Assembly: GCF_017051705.1 (NCBI RefSeq)
Contig: NZ_JAFIDJ010000001.1
Coordinates: 930,001-994,000 of the forward strand
Source of the DNA: Algoriphagus lutimaris
Lineage (GTDB): Bacteria > Bacteroidota > Bacteroidia > Cytophagales > Cyclobacteriaceae
Length of the DNA stretch: 64,000 nucleotides
Direction: 5' to 3'
In this document: positions 32,979 to 40,940 of the stretch, in pieces
How positions within the stretch are numbered: position 1 is the stretch's first letter
Layout of the letters: the number at the start of each line of letters is the position of its first letter
Program-made: the position numbers and the translations under genes
Notes under the pieces: generated by a model
Database searches by the model: none
What the model saw: only the letters and a program-made list of their open reading frames with translations
What the model was told of the DNA's origin: nothing

Positions 32979-33425
32979 ATGTTATTGAATGAATTAATTA
33001 AACTTTTTGAACGGGATATAGATAGACTTTACAAGGAAATAGATGCTTATTCTGATGAAAAAGTCCTTTGGGAAATTGAGAATCAAATAAGTAATTCAGC
33101 TGGAAATCTTTGTCTTCATTTGTTGGGGAACCTTCAGGCTTTTGTTGGGCATGAGTTGGGAGGTTTCGACTACTCGAGAGATCGTGAGTTTGAATTTGCA
33201 GGAAAGGATGTTCCTAAGTCACAATTATTAAGCGAAATCACCAAATTAAAGCGAATTATGGTGAGTAGCTTAGAAGGAATGGATGAAGCCTTGATTGATA
33301 AAAATTATCCTATTGAGGTTTTTGGTAGACCTATGACAAACGAATACTTTTTAATCCATTTGTATGGACATTTTAATTACCATTTAGGGCAGATAAATTA
33401 CCATAGAAGGATCTTACAACCCTAA
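32979..33425 (+). CDS. DinB-family four-helix protein
   Basis: The product is 148 aa with four predicted helices. The candidate metal-binding histidines are His47 (LCLHLLGNL), and the pair in YGHFNYHLGQINYH (about 130-142), the DinB/YfiT pattern. Related proteins act as metal-dependent thiol-transferases or damage-linked proteins of unclear role. It shares a probable transcript with the muramidase and is followed by a strong terminator. Confidence 0.85.
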   Translation: MLLNELIKLFERDIDRLYKEIDAYSDEKVLWEIENQISNSAGNLCLHLLGNLQAFVGHELGGFDYSRDREFEFAGKDVPKSQLLSEITKLKRIMVSSLEGMDEALIDKNYPIEVFGRPMTNEYFLIHLYGHFNYHLGQINYHRRILQP

Positions 33426-33459
33426 AAAAAGGCCCCAAACGTTCATTCGGGGCCTTTTT
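33426..33459. terminator. Bidirectional rho-independent terminator
   Basis: AAAAAGGCCCC (33426-33436) is the complement of GGGGCCTTTTT (33449-33459), loop 12 bases. It lies between the convergent DinB and serine-synthesis genes and has a T-run on either strand. Confidence 0.92.
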
Positions 33460-33481
33460 GATTGATAGTGGTTATTATTTT

Positions 33482-35374
33482 TTAATACAAGGTTCTAAAT
33501 CTGATCGTACCTGGAATTGTTTTCAATGCATCTATAGCATCCGGAGAATAAGCCTTATCAATGTCGGTAATCACATATCCTATCTTCTCGTTGGTCTTTA
33601 AGTATTGCCCTACAATATTGATTTCATAATTAGCCAACACTTGATTGATTTTTGCCAATACACCAGGTTCGTTCATGTGGATATGAATAAGCCTGTGTGC
33701 ATCCTGCAAAAATGGGAGTTGAATATTTGGGAAATTCACAGAGTTATAGGTATTGCCTGTATTGATGTATTCCATGATTTTTCCAGGAACAAATCGTGCG
33801 ATATTTTCCTGAGCTTCCAGCGTACTTCCTCCAATATGTGGCGTTAAAATGGTGTTTGGCAAACCAATTAATTCAGAAACGAATGGTTCTGAGTTGTTTT
33901 TAGGTTCTTCAGGGAAAACATCTACTGCACAACCTGCCAAATGACCGGAAAGAATGGCTTCTTTCAAAGCAGCTATTTCTACCACATGACCTCTACTAAG
34001 GTTCACAAGAATCGCTCCTTTTTTCATTTTAGCGATTTTCTCCTTATTAATGATGTTTTTATTGCTTTTACGCCCATCTACATGCAGGGAAATCATATCA
34101 CAAGTACTCAGCAATTCATCCAAAGAGTCTAATTTTGTTGCGTTTCCTAGTGCTAATCTTTCAATTACATCATAATAGAACACATTCATTCCCATACTTT
34201 CGGCAAGGACAGAAAGCTGGGCTCCAATGTTACCATAGCCAACAATTCCCAATTTTTTTCCTCTTATTTCAAAACTACCACTGGCAGATTTATCCCATTT
34301 TCCTTGATGCATGGCAACGGATTTATCTGCAAAATTCCGCATTAGAAATATAATTTCTGCAATGGCCATTTCTACTACGGATCTGGTATTGCTAAATGGG
34401 GCATTGAATACAGCAATCCCCTTTTCCTGACAAGTTTCCAAATCAATTTGATTAGTGCCAATACAAAAAGCACCAATGGCGATCAATCGATTAGCATTCT
34501 CCAAGACCTTCTTGGTGATGTTGGTTTTGGATCGAATACCGATGATCGATACATTCTTGATTTTCTCACAAAGCTCATCTTCGCTCAATGCAGAACTGAT
34601 GACTTCTACATCGTAGCCTTCTTCTATTAACAACTCTACCCCGATTGGGTGGACATTCTCTAAAAGAAGGACTTTGATCCTACTTTTTGGGTATGAAAAC
34701 TTCGTGTTCAATTTATTGATATATAGTATTTCATCTAAACTTGGTGCAATATGATCTGCTTGGCTAGTTACTTTTGGTCGGGATACATTTTCGGTAAAAG
34801 CATAAAACTTATTTGCTAATCCAGAAGCTTTGATTTCATAATCAGTATAGCCATCACCAATCACATAAATATCTCCTTCTAAATTAATTCTTTTGATGGT
34901 TTCTGCCTTTCCTTTATTAGATGAAAGAGGATTTTCTCGATTGAAATCAACGATATTTCCTGCATCGTCGTAGACAAATTCATTGGCAAATACATTCTCC
35001 TTTTTGATGCCATAATCCCCTACAATAGGAATAATGAAATCCTTGAATCCATTGGAAATAATAAAGATATCTTCTGCATTTTCCTGAAGAAACTCTTTAT
35101 TCCTTTCAAAAGACTTAGATACTTTTTTCTTTAAAGCATCAATTAAGTCATCTATTTGGGATTGTGTCGCATTTAAAATTTCAAGACGCTGAATTAAACT
35201 ATCACGAAAAGTCAAGGAACCATCCATTCCTTTGTCAGTGATGTCTTTAATTGCTTGGAGTTTACGATCTCTTTCTGGATCATTTTCCAAGCTTATTTCA
35301 CCTAGAATGTCCAATGCTTCCACCTGTGTGAAAGTACTGTCAAAATCAATGATAAATTTTTTGGTTTGAGGCAT
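33482..35374 (-). CDS. serA: Fused phosphoserine phosphatase-like HAD and phosphoglycerate dehydrogenase
   Basis: The product is 630 aa. Residues 1-225 are a HAD phosphatase of the SerB type: DFDST (10-14; Asp10 nucleophile, Asp12), SNG (107-109), Lys154/Lys156 in NKGK, and GDGYTD (173-178). Residues about 232-545 are D-3-phosphoglycerate dehydrogenase: GIRSKTNIT, GAFCIGTNQID, the NAD site VGYGNIGAQ, LSRGHVVE and the catalytic HIGGST. An ACT domain closes the protein (about 555-630; HIHMNEPGVLAKINQVL). One chain thus holds the first and last steps of serine synthesis, with SerC supplied elsewhere. The ACT domain suggests serine feedback. Fusion of this kind is known in Cytophagales as far as I recall. 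Confidence 0.94.
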   Translation of the reverse strand: MPQTKKFIIDFDSTFTQVEALDILGEISLENDPERDRKLQAIKDITDKGMDGSLTFRDSLIQRLEILNATQSQIDDLIDALKKKVSKSFERNKEFLQENAEDIFIISNGFKDFIIPIVGDYGIKKENVFANEFVYDDAGNIVDFNRENPLSSNKGKAETIKRINLEGDIYVIGDGYTDYEIKASGLANKFYAFTENVSRPKVTSQADHIAPSLDEILYINKLNTKFSYPKSRIKVLLLENVHPIGVELLIEEGYDVEVISSALSEDELCEKIKNVSIIGIRSKTNITKKVLENANRLIAIGAFCIGTNQIDLETCQEKGIAVFNAPFSNTRSVVEMAIAEIIFLMRNFADKSVAMHQGKWDKSASGSFEIRGKKLGIVGYGNIGAQLSVLAESMGMNVFYYDVIERLALGNATKLDSLDELLSTCDMISLHVDGRKSNKNIINKEKIAKMKKGAILVNLSRGHVVEIAALKEAILSGHLAGCAVDVFPEEPKNNSEPFVSELIGLPNTILTPHIGGSTLEAQENIARFVPGKIMEYINTGNTYNSVNFPNIQLPFLQDAHRLIHIHMNEPGVLAKINQVLANYEINIVGQYLKTNEKIGYVITDIDKAYSPDAIDALKTIPGTIRFRTLY

Positions 35375-35570
35375 GAGCAGGGTCGATTTTTGAATCAGGC
35401 AGTAAAATTACAGTATTGTTAAAATTTTAGAAGCTTTATTGGAAAAATTGTTTCTATAAGTTTCACTTATAAATAGTATGGCAATAATTTTTAAAAGCAA
35501 AAGGCTATTTGGAGAGGGTTCAAATGATTGAAATCATCATTTAATTCTTTTTCGCTAGCATTGAATCCTT

Positions 35571-35578
35571 TATTTTTG
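35571..35578 (+). promoter_or_regulatory. Candidate minus-7 box of the DUF4920 gene
   Basis: TATTTTTG matches TAnnTTTG exactly and lies 22 bases before the ATG at 35601. The upstream element is weak: a T-run ends 18 bases before it. A small palindrome, ATGATT-GA-AATCAT, lies further up at 35524-35537. Confidence 0.4.
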
Positions 35579-35600
35579 ATCAGATTAAATACTTGATGTT

Positions 35601-36101
35601 ATGAAAATACCTTTAACCATTATTGCATTTTTAGCTTTATGTATTGGTTTTTCTTGTTCCTCTCCAAAAACTGATCGATCTGATTTGAATCCACAGGATA
35701 CTGTAGCAGGAACCTATGGATCGGAAGTAATAGAAAGTAATATTATCAGTACTTCTGAAATGGTTCAAATCGTACAACATGAAGGAACATTTGAAGGGAA
35801 AATTTCAGGAGAAATTACGGAGGTATGCAGTCAAAAGGGCTGTTGGCTTAAAATGGATTTGCCCAATGGGAACAGTATGAGAGTGACCTTCAAGAATTAT
35901 GAGTTTTTTGTACCTAAAAATTCTCAAGGATTTCCCATGATCTTGGAGGGAGTGGCGACGCTTACAAAAACAAGTGTGAAGACCTTACAGCATTACGCAA
36001 AAGATGCAGGCAAGTCGGAAGAAGAAATAGCAAAAATTACTGAGCCTAAAATGGAGATTTCCTTTGAGGCTGTGGGAGTAAAAATTAAAGATAAAGCCTA
36101 A
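35601..36101 (+). CDS. DUF4920 lipoprotein
   Basis: The product is 166 aa with a lipobox CIGFSC (Cys19). The domain has the DUF4920 pattern: TYGSEVIESNIISTSEM, GKISGEITEVCSQKGCWLKM with a paired CxxxxC, VTFKNYEFFVPK and MILEGVATLTKTSVKTL. The two cysteines could form a disulfide or bind metal. The function of the family is not established. The next gene begins two bases after its stop. Confidence 0.88.
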   Translation: MKIPLTIIAFLALCIGFSCSSPKTDRSDLNPQDTVAGTYGSEVIESNIISTSEMVQIVQHEGTFEGKISGEITEVCSQKGCWLKMDLPNGNSMRVTFKNYEFFVPKNSQGFPMILEGVATLTKTSVKTLQHYAKDAGKSEEEIAKITEPKMEISFEAVGVKIKDKA

Positions 36102-36102
36102 G

Positions 36103-36306
36103 ATGGCAATAGCATTAGACAATCTAAGAGTAGGTAGGGTATATAAGATGGTCAATTTAGGAGAAGTACGAAAGCTCGAGATTATTGATCGATTAAGTGA
36201 CCAAAATTTCAAAGTAAAGGATCTGGATACTTTGGAATACTATACCATATTTGAATTGCTCCAGTGGGGCAAAGGAAAAGATTATGACCTGGATGAGCTC
36301 CGGTAA
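36103..36306 (+). CDS. Small conserved hypothetical protein
   Basis: A 67 aa acidic soluble protein. It starts one base after the DUF4920 stop and is likely translated with it. The sequence is a beta-rich module (DNLRVGRVYKMVNLGE, FKVKDLDTLEYYTIFELLQWGKG) that looks like a small SH3-like or Tudor-like barrel. No known family recognised. Tight spacing and coding-like composition make it likely real. Confidence 0.7.
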   Translation: MAIALDNLRVGRVYKMVNLGEVRKLEIIDRLSDQNFKVKDLDTLEYYTIFELLQWGKGKDYDLDELR

Positions 36307-36387
36307 TTCATCTCCCAAATTTCAATATGTGATTTTCAACACAGATTTTTTTTAAACGAAGGGATACCTTTATCCAAAACTATTATA

Positions 36388-36762
36388 ATGAGTAATAAAA
36401 GTGGTTTCCAGGCAATGCTTGGAGCAAAATGTCCTCAATGTAGAACTGGAAATATTTTCCCTGTTTCCCCATTTAGTTTCAGGAAGCTTTCAGCCATTCA
36501 TAATACTTGTCCACATTGTCAAGCCAATCTCAATCCTGAACCGGATTTCTACTATGGAGCAATGTATATAAGTTATGCATTTTCAGTAGCATTGGTTATT
36601 ACCGCGCTTACTGCAATCAATGTACTTGTTGAAGAACCAGAGCTTTGGATGTATCTCGCTACGGTGGTGGTAGGAAACCTGCTATTATTTCCAGCCATGC
36701 TCCGGTATTCAAAAGTATTATATCTCTATGGCTTAGGGAAACTGAAATACAAAGGTGATTAA
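36388..36762 (+). CDS. DUF983 membrane protein with zinc ribbon
   Basis: The product is 124 aa. A zinc ribbon at the N-terminus has CPQC (15-18) and CPHC (about 41-44), followed by two or three membrane helices (about 57-75, 85-108) and the closing LYLYGLGKLKYK. This is the DUF983 layout, found near cytochrome oxidase assembly genes in other phyla but of unknown role here. Its stop overlaps that of the convergent transporter gene by 4 bases. Confidence 0.88.
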   Translation: MSNKSGFQAMLGAKCPQCRTGNIFPVSPFSFRKLSAIHNTCPHCQANLNPEPDFYYGAMYISYAFSVALVITALTAINVLVEEPELWMYLATVVVGNLLLFPAMLRYSKVLYLYGLGKLKYKGD

Positions 36763-38294
36763 TCTCCTAAATATTTTTTTGGATTAAGCACCAATAGAAA
36801 AAGGCTTACCGTAACGATTAACAGGAAAAACAGTGCAGGAACTCCAGCGATAACAGACAAAATCCTGACACCATCGATGCCTGAAAATAAAATCATGATC
36901 CAGGCTAGGAATGCGATCAGTGTTCCCCATATAATCTTCAAATTGGTATCTGACTGGAATGGATCTTTATTGATTTTCTTCATGCTCAGACTTGCCAAAG
37001 CATCCGTACTGGAATCAGCTGCCGTAACGTAGGAAATGAAAATAGCTAAAATAAACAGGTAGGAAAACAGCTTGAAATAGCCTAAGTCCTCAAAAACCTG
37101 ATAGATAATGGATTCTGGTCCTGAAGTTTGAAATAGGTTTTGATAAAATTCAGGTTTGAGAATAGCAAGATCTAAAGTTGTTCCTCCAAAAACTCCCATC
37201 CATATCAAACAAAATAACACTGGAAGGAACCAGTTGAAAATTAGAAATTCCCGAATAGTTCGTCCATACGCGATTTTACCTAGAAAAATAGCTGTAACTG
37301 GCGCCCAAGCCATCCACATAGCAAAATTAAAAACAGACCAATCGTAGGTCCAAGAAGATCCTGCTCCATTCCACTGTAAACTCAAATCGAAAAAATTCTT
37401 TCCATATTCGATAAAGCCCATTTTTAATGAACTCAAAATCTTTCCTCCTTCTCCGAGAAAAACGAAGAGCAGTGCAATTAGAATAAAGAAGAAGAGATTG
37501 ATTAAGGAAAGATTTTTGATCCCTCTTTCAATCCCTGTAGAAGAGGAAATCACAAATGTCAATAGTATTACCAGAGTAATAACTCCAGACAAAATCCCCA
37601 TATTCCAATCAGGAAATAGTTTGAGAAAGCCGCCTGATAAACTTAAGATACCTGCCCCTAATGCTCCCGCCATTCCAGCAACTAAAGAAAACAAGCTAAT
37701 TCCATCAATAATATTTTCCCAGCGCTTGTTAAGGTTCGAACCTAACAAAGGTCTCGCAGCCAAGCTAATGGAGGGTTTATTTTTATTCTGATAAAAAAAT
37801 AAACTAAAGGTCAGAGCTGGGACAACGTAGATAGCATAGGGTGTAAATCCCCAGTGAAAGAATAATGCACCTAGAGAAAAATCTGCTGCTGCGACAGACT
37901 TGCCTTCGAGATTTTTGAATTCGGGAGGAAACAAAAAATGGGATAGTGGTTCTGCACTTCCCCAAAATAGAATCCCAACGGCAATGGTGGTACATAAAAC
38001 GATGGCAAACCAGCTCAATCTAGGTAATCGCGGCTGGGCATGCTCTCCGCCTATCCTTCTATTCCCTATGGGTAAAAAGAAGGTGACCAAGACAATGATC
38101 GTCATTGCAAAGGATACCCAGCTGAATCCTAAACTAAAATTAGACAATAATGCTTGTTGAATCTGTTCAACAAAATTGATAAAGGAATCAGGAAATAGGA
38201 TGCTGAATAATACTGCTAGGATTAATAATATGAATGAAGGCCAAAATACCCAAAAACGGATGTTGAATTGAAAAAATTGTTTCACCTTCCTCAT
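36759..38294 (-). CDS. BCCT family transporter
   Basis: The product is 511 aa with about twelve membrane helices. It carries the BCCT signature in MWMAWAPVTAIFLGKIAYGRT followed by IREF, as well as GILFWGSAEPLSHF, FFHWGFTPYAIY and AADSSTDALASL, all diagnostic for betaine/carnitine/choline transporters. The usual substrate is a trimethylammonium osmolyte, taken up with sodium or protons. There is no extended regulatory C-terminal tail like BetP, so osmotic gating by the tail is unlikely. It is divergent from the TetR operon. Confidence 0.93.
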   Translation of the reverse strand: MRKVKQFFQFNIRFWVFWPSFILLILAVLFSILFPDSFINFVEQIQQALLSNFSLGFSWVSFAMTIIVLVTFFLPIGNRRIGGEHAQPRLPRLSWFAIVLCTTIAVGILFWGSAEPLSHFLFPPEFKNLEGKSVAAADFSLGALFFHWGFTPYAIYVVPALTFSLFFYQNKNKPSISLAARPLLGSNLNKRWENIIDGISLFSLVAGMAGALGAGILSLSGGFLKLFPDWNMGILSGVITLVILLTFVISSSTGIERGIKNLSLINLFFFILIALLFVFLGEGGKILSSLKMGFIEYGKNFFDLSLQWNGAGSSWTYDWSVFNFAMWMAWAPVTAIFLGKIAYGRTIREFLIFNWFLPVLFCLIWMGVFGGTTLDLAILKPEFYQNLFQTSGPESIIYQVFEDLGYFKLFSYLFILAIFISYVTAADSSTDALASLSMKKINKDPFQSDTNLKIIWGTLIAFLAWIMILFSGIDGVRILSVIAGVPALFFLLIVTVSLFLLVLNPKKYLGD

Positions 38295-38420
38295 AGACTC
38301 TTAAGGTAGTAGATTTTGAATAGAAATGGTTTTACAAAAGTGGATAATCCCAGAAAAGATTTAGGGGAATTTATAAAAGTTCTAAATTTATTTTTCAATT
38401 AAAAATTGAAATAAAACACC

Positions 38421-38447
38421 ATAAAACATTGTATTTAAATGTTTTAT
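38421..38447. promoter_or_regulatory. Candidate TetR operator, 10 bp inverted repeat
   Basis: ATAAAACATT (38421-38430) and AATGTTTTAT (38438-38447) are perfect complements across a 7-base spacer, giving a 27 bp palindrome 114 bases before the TetR start. The half-site word ATGTTTTA recurs at 38504-38511. TetR proteins usually bind such palindromes next to their own operon; the link is inference. Confidence 0.5.
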
Positions 38448-38477
38448 ATATTTTTAAAATACTCCATCAAAAAAATA

Positions 38478-38509
38478 TTGTGAATATTACTAACAAAAAC
38501 GTATGTTTT
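38478..38509 (+). promoter_or_regulatory. Predicted promoter with overlapping palindrome
   Basis: TTG at 38478-38480 and TATGTTTT at 38502-38509 are 21 bases apart, resembling TTG-N19-21-TAnnTTTG. AAAAC-GTAT-GTTTT (38496-38509) forms a palindrome that covers the downstream box and shares the ATGTTTTA word with the repeat at 38421-38447. A repressor bound here would block transcription of the TetR-ABC-HlyD-TolC operon. Confidence 0.4.
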
Positions 38510-38560
38510 ACTAAACAATAATTACTGATCATCCGTTATTTCAATCTATTAACAAGGAAA

Positions 38561-39238
38561 ATGGAAAACATTTTACGAAAATTAAAAGTTGAGGTAAACG
38601 AAAATTTATTCGTGAAGGACCCATATAGCTCGGAGTTAGGTAATGCCATTTTACAAGTAGGTTCCAAACTTATGTTAGAGCTAGGTATGGAGGATTTTAC
38701 ATTTAAAAAATTAGCTACAGAAATTGGGGTTTCAGAACCGGCAATCTACCGGTATTTTGAAAACAAGCATAATTTTTTATTGTACCTAACTGCTTGGCAT
38801 TGGGCATGGACAGAACATAATTTAGTATATGTAACAGCCAACTTGAAGAATCCGGAAGAACGCCTAGAAATAGCCATAAAACTATTGGTTGAGGGGCCCA
38901 TGTTTGTGGAAAATGAGTTTTTGAACCCTATTGAAATTCGAAAAATTGTTACCAACGAATCTCTGAAAGGTTATTTAACTAAAAGCGTGGATTCAGAACA
39001 TGAAAATGGAATTTATGCTCAATTGTATACCCTAGGGGAAAGAATCGCACAAATTATTAGAGAAATAAACCCTGCCTACAAATTTCCTATAACTTTGGTT
39101 AATATAGTTATGGAAGCTAGCCTACTTCAATCTTTCCATGCAAAACATCTTCCAGGAATGACAGAATCAAATTTAGATAAAGAAGGAAGATTTCAATTCT
39201 TTCATCATTTGGTAGCAAAAACCATTATTCATGAATAG
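38561..39238 (+). CDS. TetR/AcrR family transcriptional regulator
   Basis: The product is 225 aa. The N-terminal HTH is at about 30-75 (MEDFTFKKLATEIGVSEPA then IYRYFENKHNFLLYL), the normal TetR DNA-recognition unit. The C-terminal helical domain is unrecognised and would carry the ligand site. It starts an operon with an ABC exporter, HlyD and TolC: the next gene overlaps its end by 8 bases. It probably represses this export operon, with the palindromes at 38421-38447 and 38496-38509 as likely targets. Confidence 0.9.
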   Translation: MENILRKLKVEVNENLFVKDPYSSELGNAILQVGSKLMLELGMEDFTFKKLATEIGVSEPAIYRYFENKHNFLLYLTAWHWAWTEHNLVYVTANLKNPEERLEIAIKLLVEGPMFVENEFLNPIEIRKIVTNESLKGYLTKSVDSEHENGIYAQLYTLGERIAQIIREINPAYKFPITLVNIVMEASLLQSFHAKHLPGMTESNLDKEGRFQFFHHLVAKTIIHE

Positions 39239-40934
39239 CACAGGATCTATGACTCCCCTGAAGAGGTTTTTTAGTCTTCTTCAAGAAGAAAAGAATCAGG
39301 TCTACGGGATCTACTTTTACGCCATTTTAAATGGGATAGTGGCTTTATCGCTTCCTTTAGGAATTCAAGCTATTTTGAATTTCATATTAGGAGGAAGGAT
39401 CACCACTTCATGGGTACTATTGGTAATTGTAGTAGCCATTGGAGTTGCTTTTGGCGGGTTTTTACAAATCTCTCAACTACAAATAACGGAAAAACTTCAA
39501 CAAAGAATTTTTTCCAAATCTGGGCTTTCATTGGCTTATAGATTACCAAGGGTAAAGACTGAAGTACTTCATGGAGAATATGGCCCGGAAATAGTCAATC
39601 GATTTTTTGATACTGTAAACCTTCAAAAGGGAATATCAAAACTGTTGGTTGAATTTACTACGGCAGTGTTGCAAATGATTTTTGGACTCTTACTCTTGTC
39701 CTTTTATCATCCCACTTTTATTCTCTTTGGAGTCATTTTAATTGGAATTCTAGTATTGATTTTCTATTTCACCAGCCCGAAAGGCATGGCGACAGCACTA
39801 AAGGAATCTTCCTATAAATATCAAACAGCTTTTTGGCTTCAAGAAATAGGAAGAACACTCAATACCTTCAAATTAACTGGTAATACCAGACTCCCGATTT
39901 TGAGGGCAGATAAGTTGATTCAAAAGTACGTTGATTTTAGAACGAAGCATTTTTCGGTATTGATTCTTCAATATAAAATCATGATCGGCTTCAAAGTCCT
40001 TATTATAGCCAGTTTATTAGTAGCGGGGAGTCTTTTGTTGATTAATGAACAAATCAGTATCGGACAATTTGTTGCAGCTGAAGTCATCATCATTTTAGTA
40101 GTCAACTCTGTAGAAAAAGTGATTCTTTCTCTTGAGACAGTTTATGACACCTTGGTAGCTGTAGAAAAGTTAGGAGTGGTGATGGATCTTGACTTAGAGA
40201 GAAGTGAAGGCACAGATAAATTAGTAGTATCAAAACCAGAGGGTTTGAAGTTTGGAATGGAGCATGTAGTATTTCAACCTTATGATGCCATTAAGCCCAT
40301 TATTAATGATATTTCTTTGACCATTAACCCAGGAAAGAAAATCGCAATTACCGGTAGAAGTGGAAGTGGGAAAAGTGCGCTATTAGCTTTATTAAATGGC
40401 TTGTATGAAGAATATCAAGGAACGGTTATGATTAATGACCTTTCAATGGATATGATTCAATTGGATAAATTCAGGGCAATGATTGGTGATTGTCTTCAAT
40501 TTGGAGAGTTGTTCCATGGGACTATTAAAGAAAATATCTTGGTCGGAAGGGATGTAGACCCAATACAATTTGAAGAAATCATCGAATTAGTAGGTCTTAA
40601 AGAATACCTCTATCAATTACCGGACGACCTAAATACCGAATTGCTACCGGAAGGAAGAGGTCTATCAAGGTCTGTGGCCCAAAGTATTTTGATCGCAAGA
40701 AGTTTGGTAGGGAGTCCTAAGGCAATTATTATGGAAAATGCCCTTCGACATGTTAATCCTGAAATCAAACCAAAAATTGTAGATTATTTAATGTCAGGAA
40801 GTTGGACTCTATTAATGGTGACTGAGGATCCTTATATTTTACAGAAATTGGATGAAATAATTATTTTGGATTCCGGCAAAATCCTAAAACAGGGATCCTA
40901 TGAAGATTATATACAATACACGAGAAATAATTAA
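39231..40934 (+). CDS. ABC exporter half-transporter with degenerate ATPase motifs
   Basis: The product is 567 aa: an exporter-type membrane domain of five or six helices (about 25-300) and a nucleotide-binding domain (about 340-560). Walker A is intact (GRSGSGKS, 375-382), as is the Q-loop (Gln423). Other motifs are not: the signature reads LSRSV (478-482) instead of LSGGQ, Walker B reads IIMEN (499-503) so the Asp-Glu pair is Glu-Asn, the D-loop is RHVN, and the H-loop is TEDP with no histidine. It lacks a C39 peptidase domain. It may bind but hardly hydrolyse ATP, or need a second subunit. HlyD and TolC genes follow. Confidence 0.9.
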   Translation: MNSTGSMTPLKRFFSLLQEEKNQVYGIYFYAILNGIVALSLPLGIQAILNFILGGRITTSWVLLVIVVAIGVAFGGFLQISQLQITEKLQQRIFSKSGLSLAYRLPRVKTEVLHGEYGPEIVNRFFDTVNLQKGISKLLVEFTTAVLQMIFGLLLLSFYHPTFILFGVILIGILVLIFYFTSPKGMATALKESSYKYQTAFWLQEIGRTLNTFKLTGNTRLPILRADKLIQKYVDFRTKHFSVLILQYKIMIGFKVLIIASLLVAGSLLLINEQISIGQFVAAEVIIILVVNSVEKVILSLETVYDTLVAVEKLGVVMDLDLERSEGTDKLVVSKPEGLKFGMEHVVFQPYDAIKPIINDISLTINPGKKIAITGRSGSGKSALLALLNGLYEEYQGTVMINDLSMDMIQLDKFRAMIGDCLQFGELFHGTIKENILVGRDVDPIQFEEIIELVGLKEYLYQLPDDLNTELLPEGRGLSRSVAQSILIARSLVGSPKAIIMENALRHVNPEIKPKIVDYLMSGSWTLLMVTEDPYILQKLDEIIILDSGKILKQGSYEDYIQYTRNN

Positions 40935-40940
40935 ACTATT

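Noticed and set aside
32142-33425. Prophage fragment suggested by the phage-type muramidase
   Set aside because: No capsid, tail, integrase or holin gene is near; neighbours are ordinary chromosomal genes.
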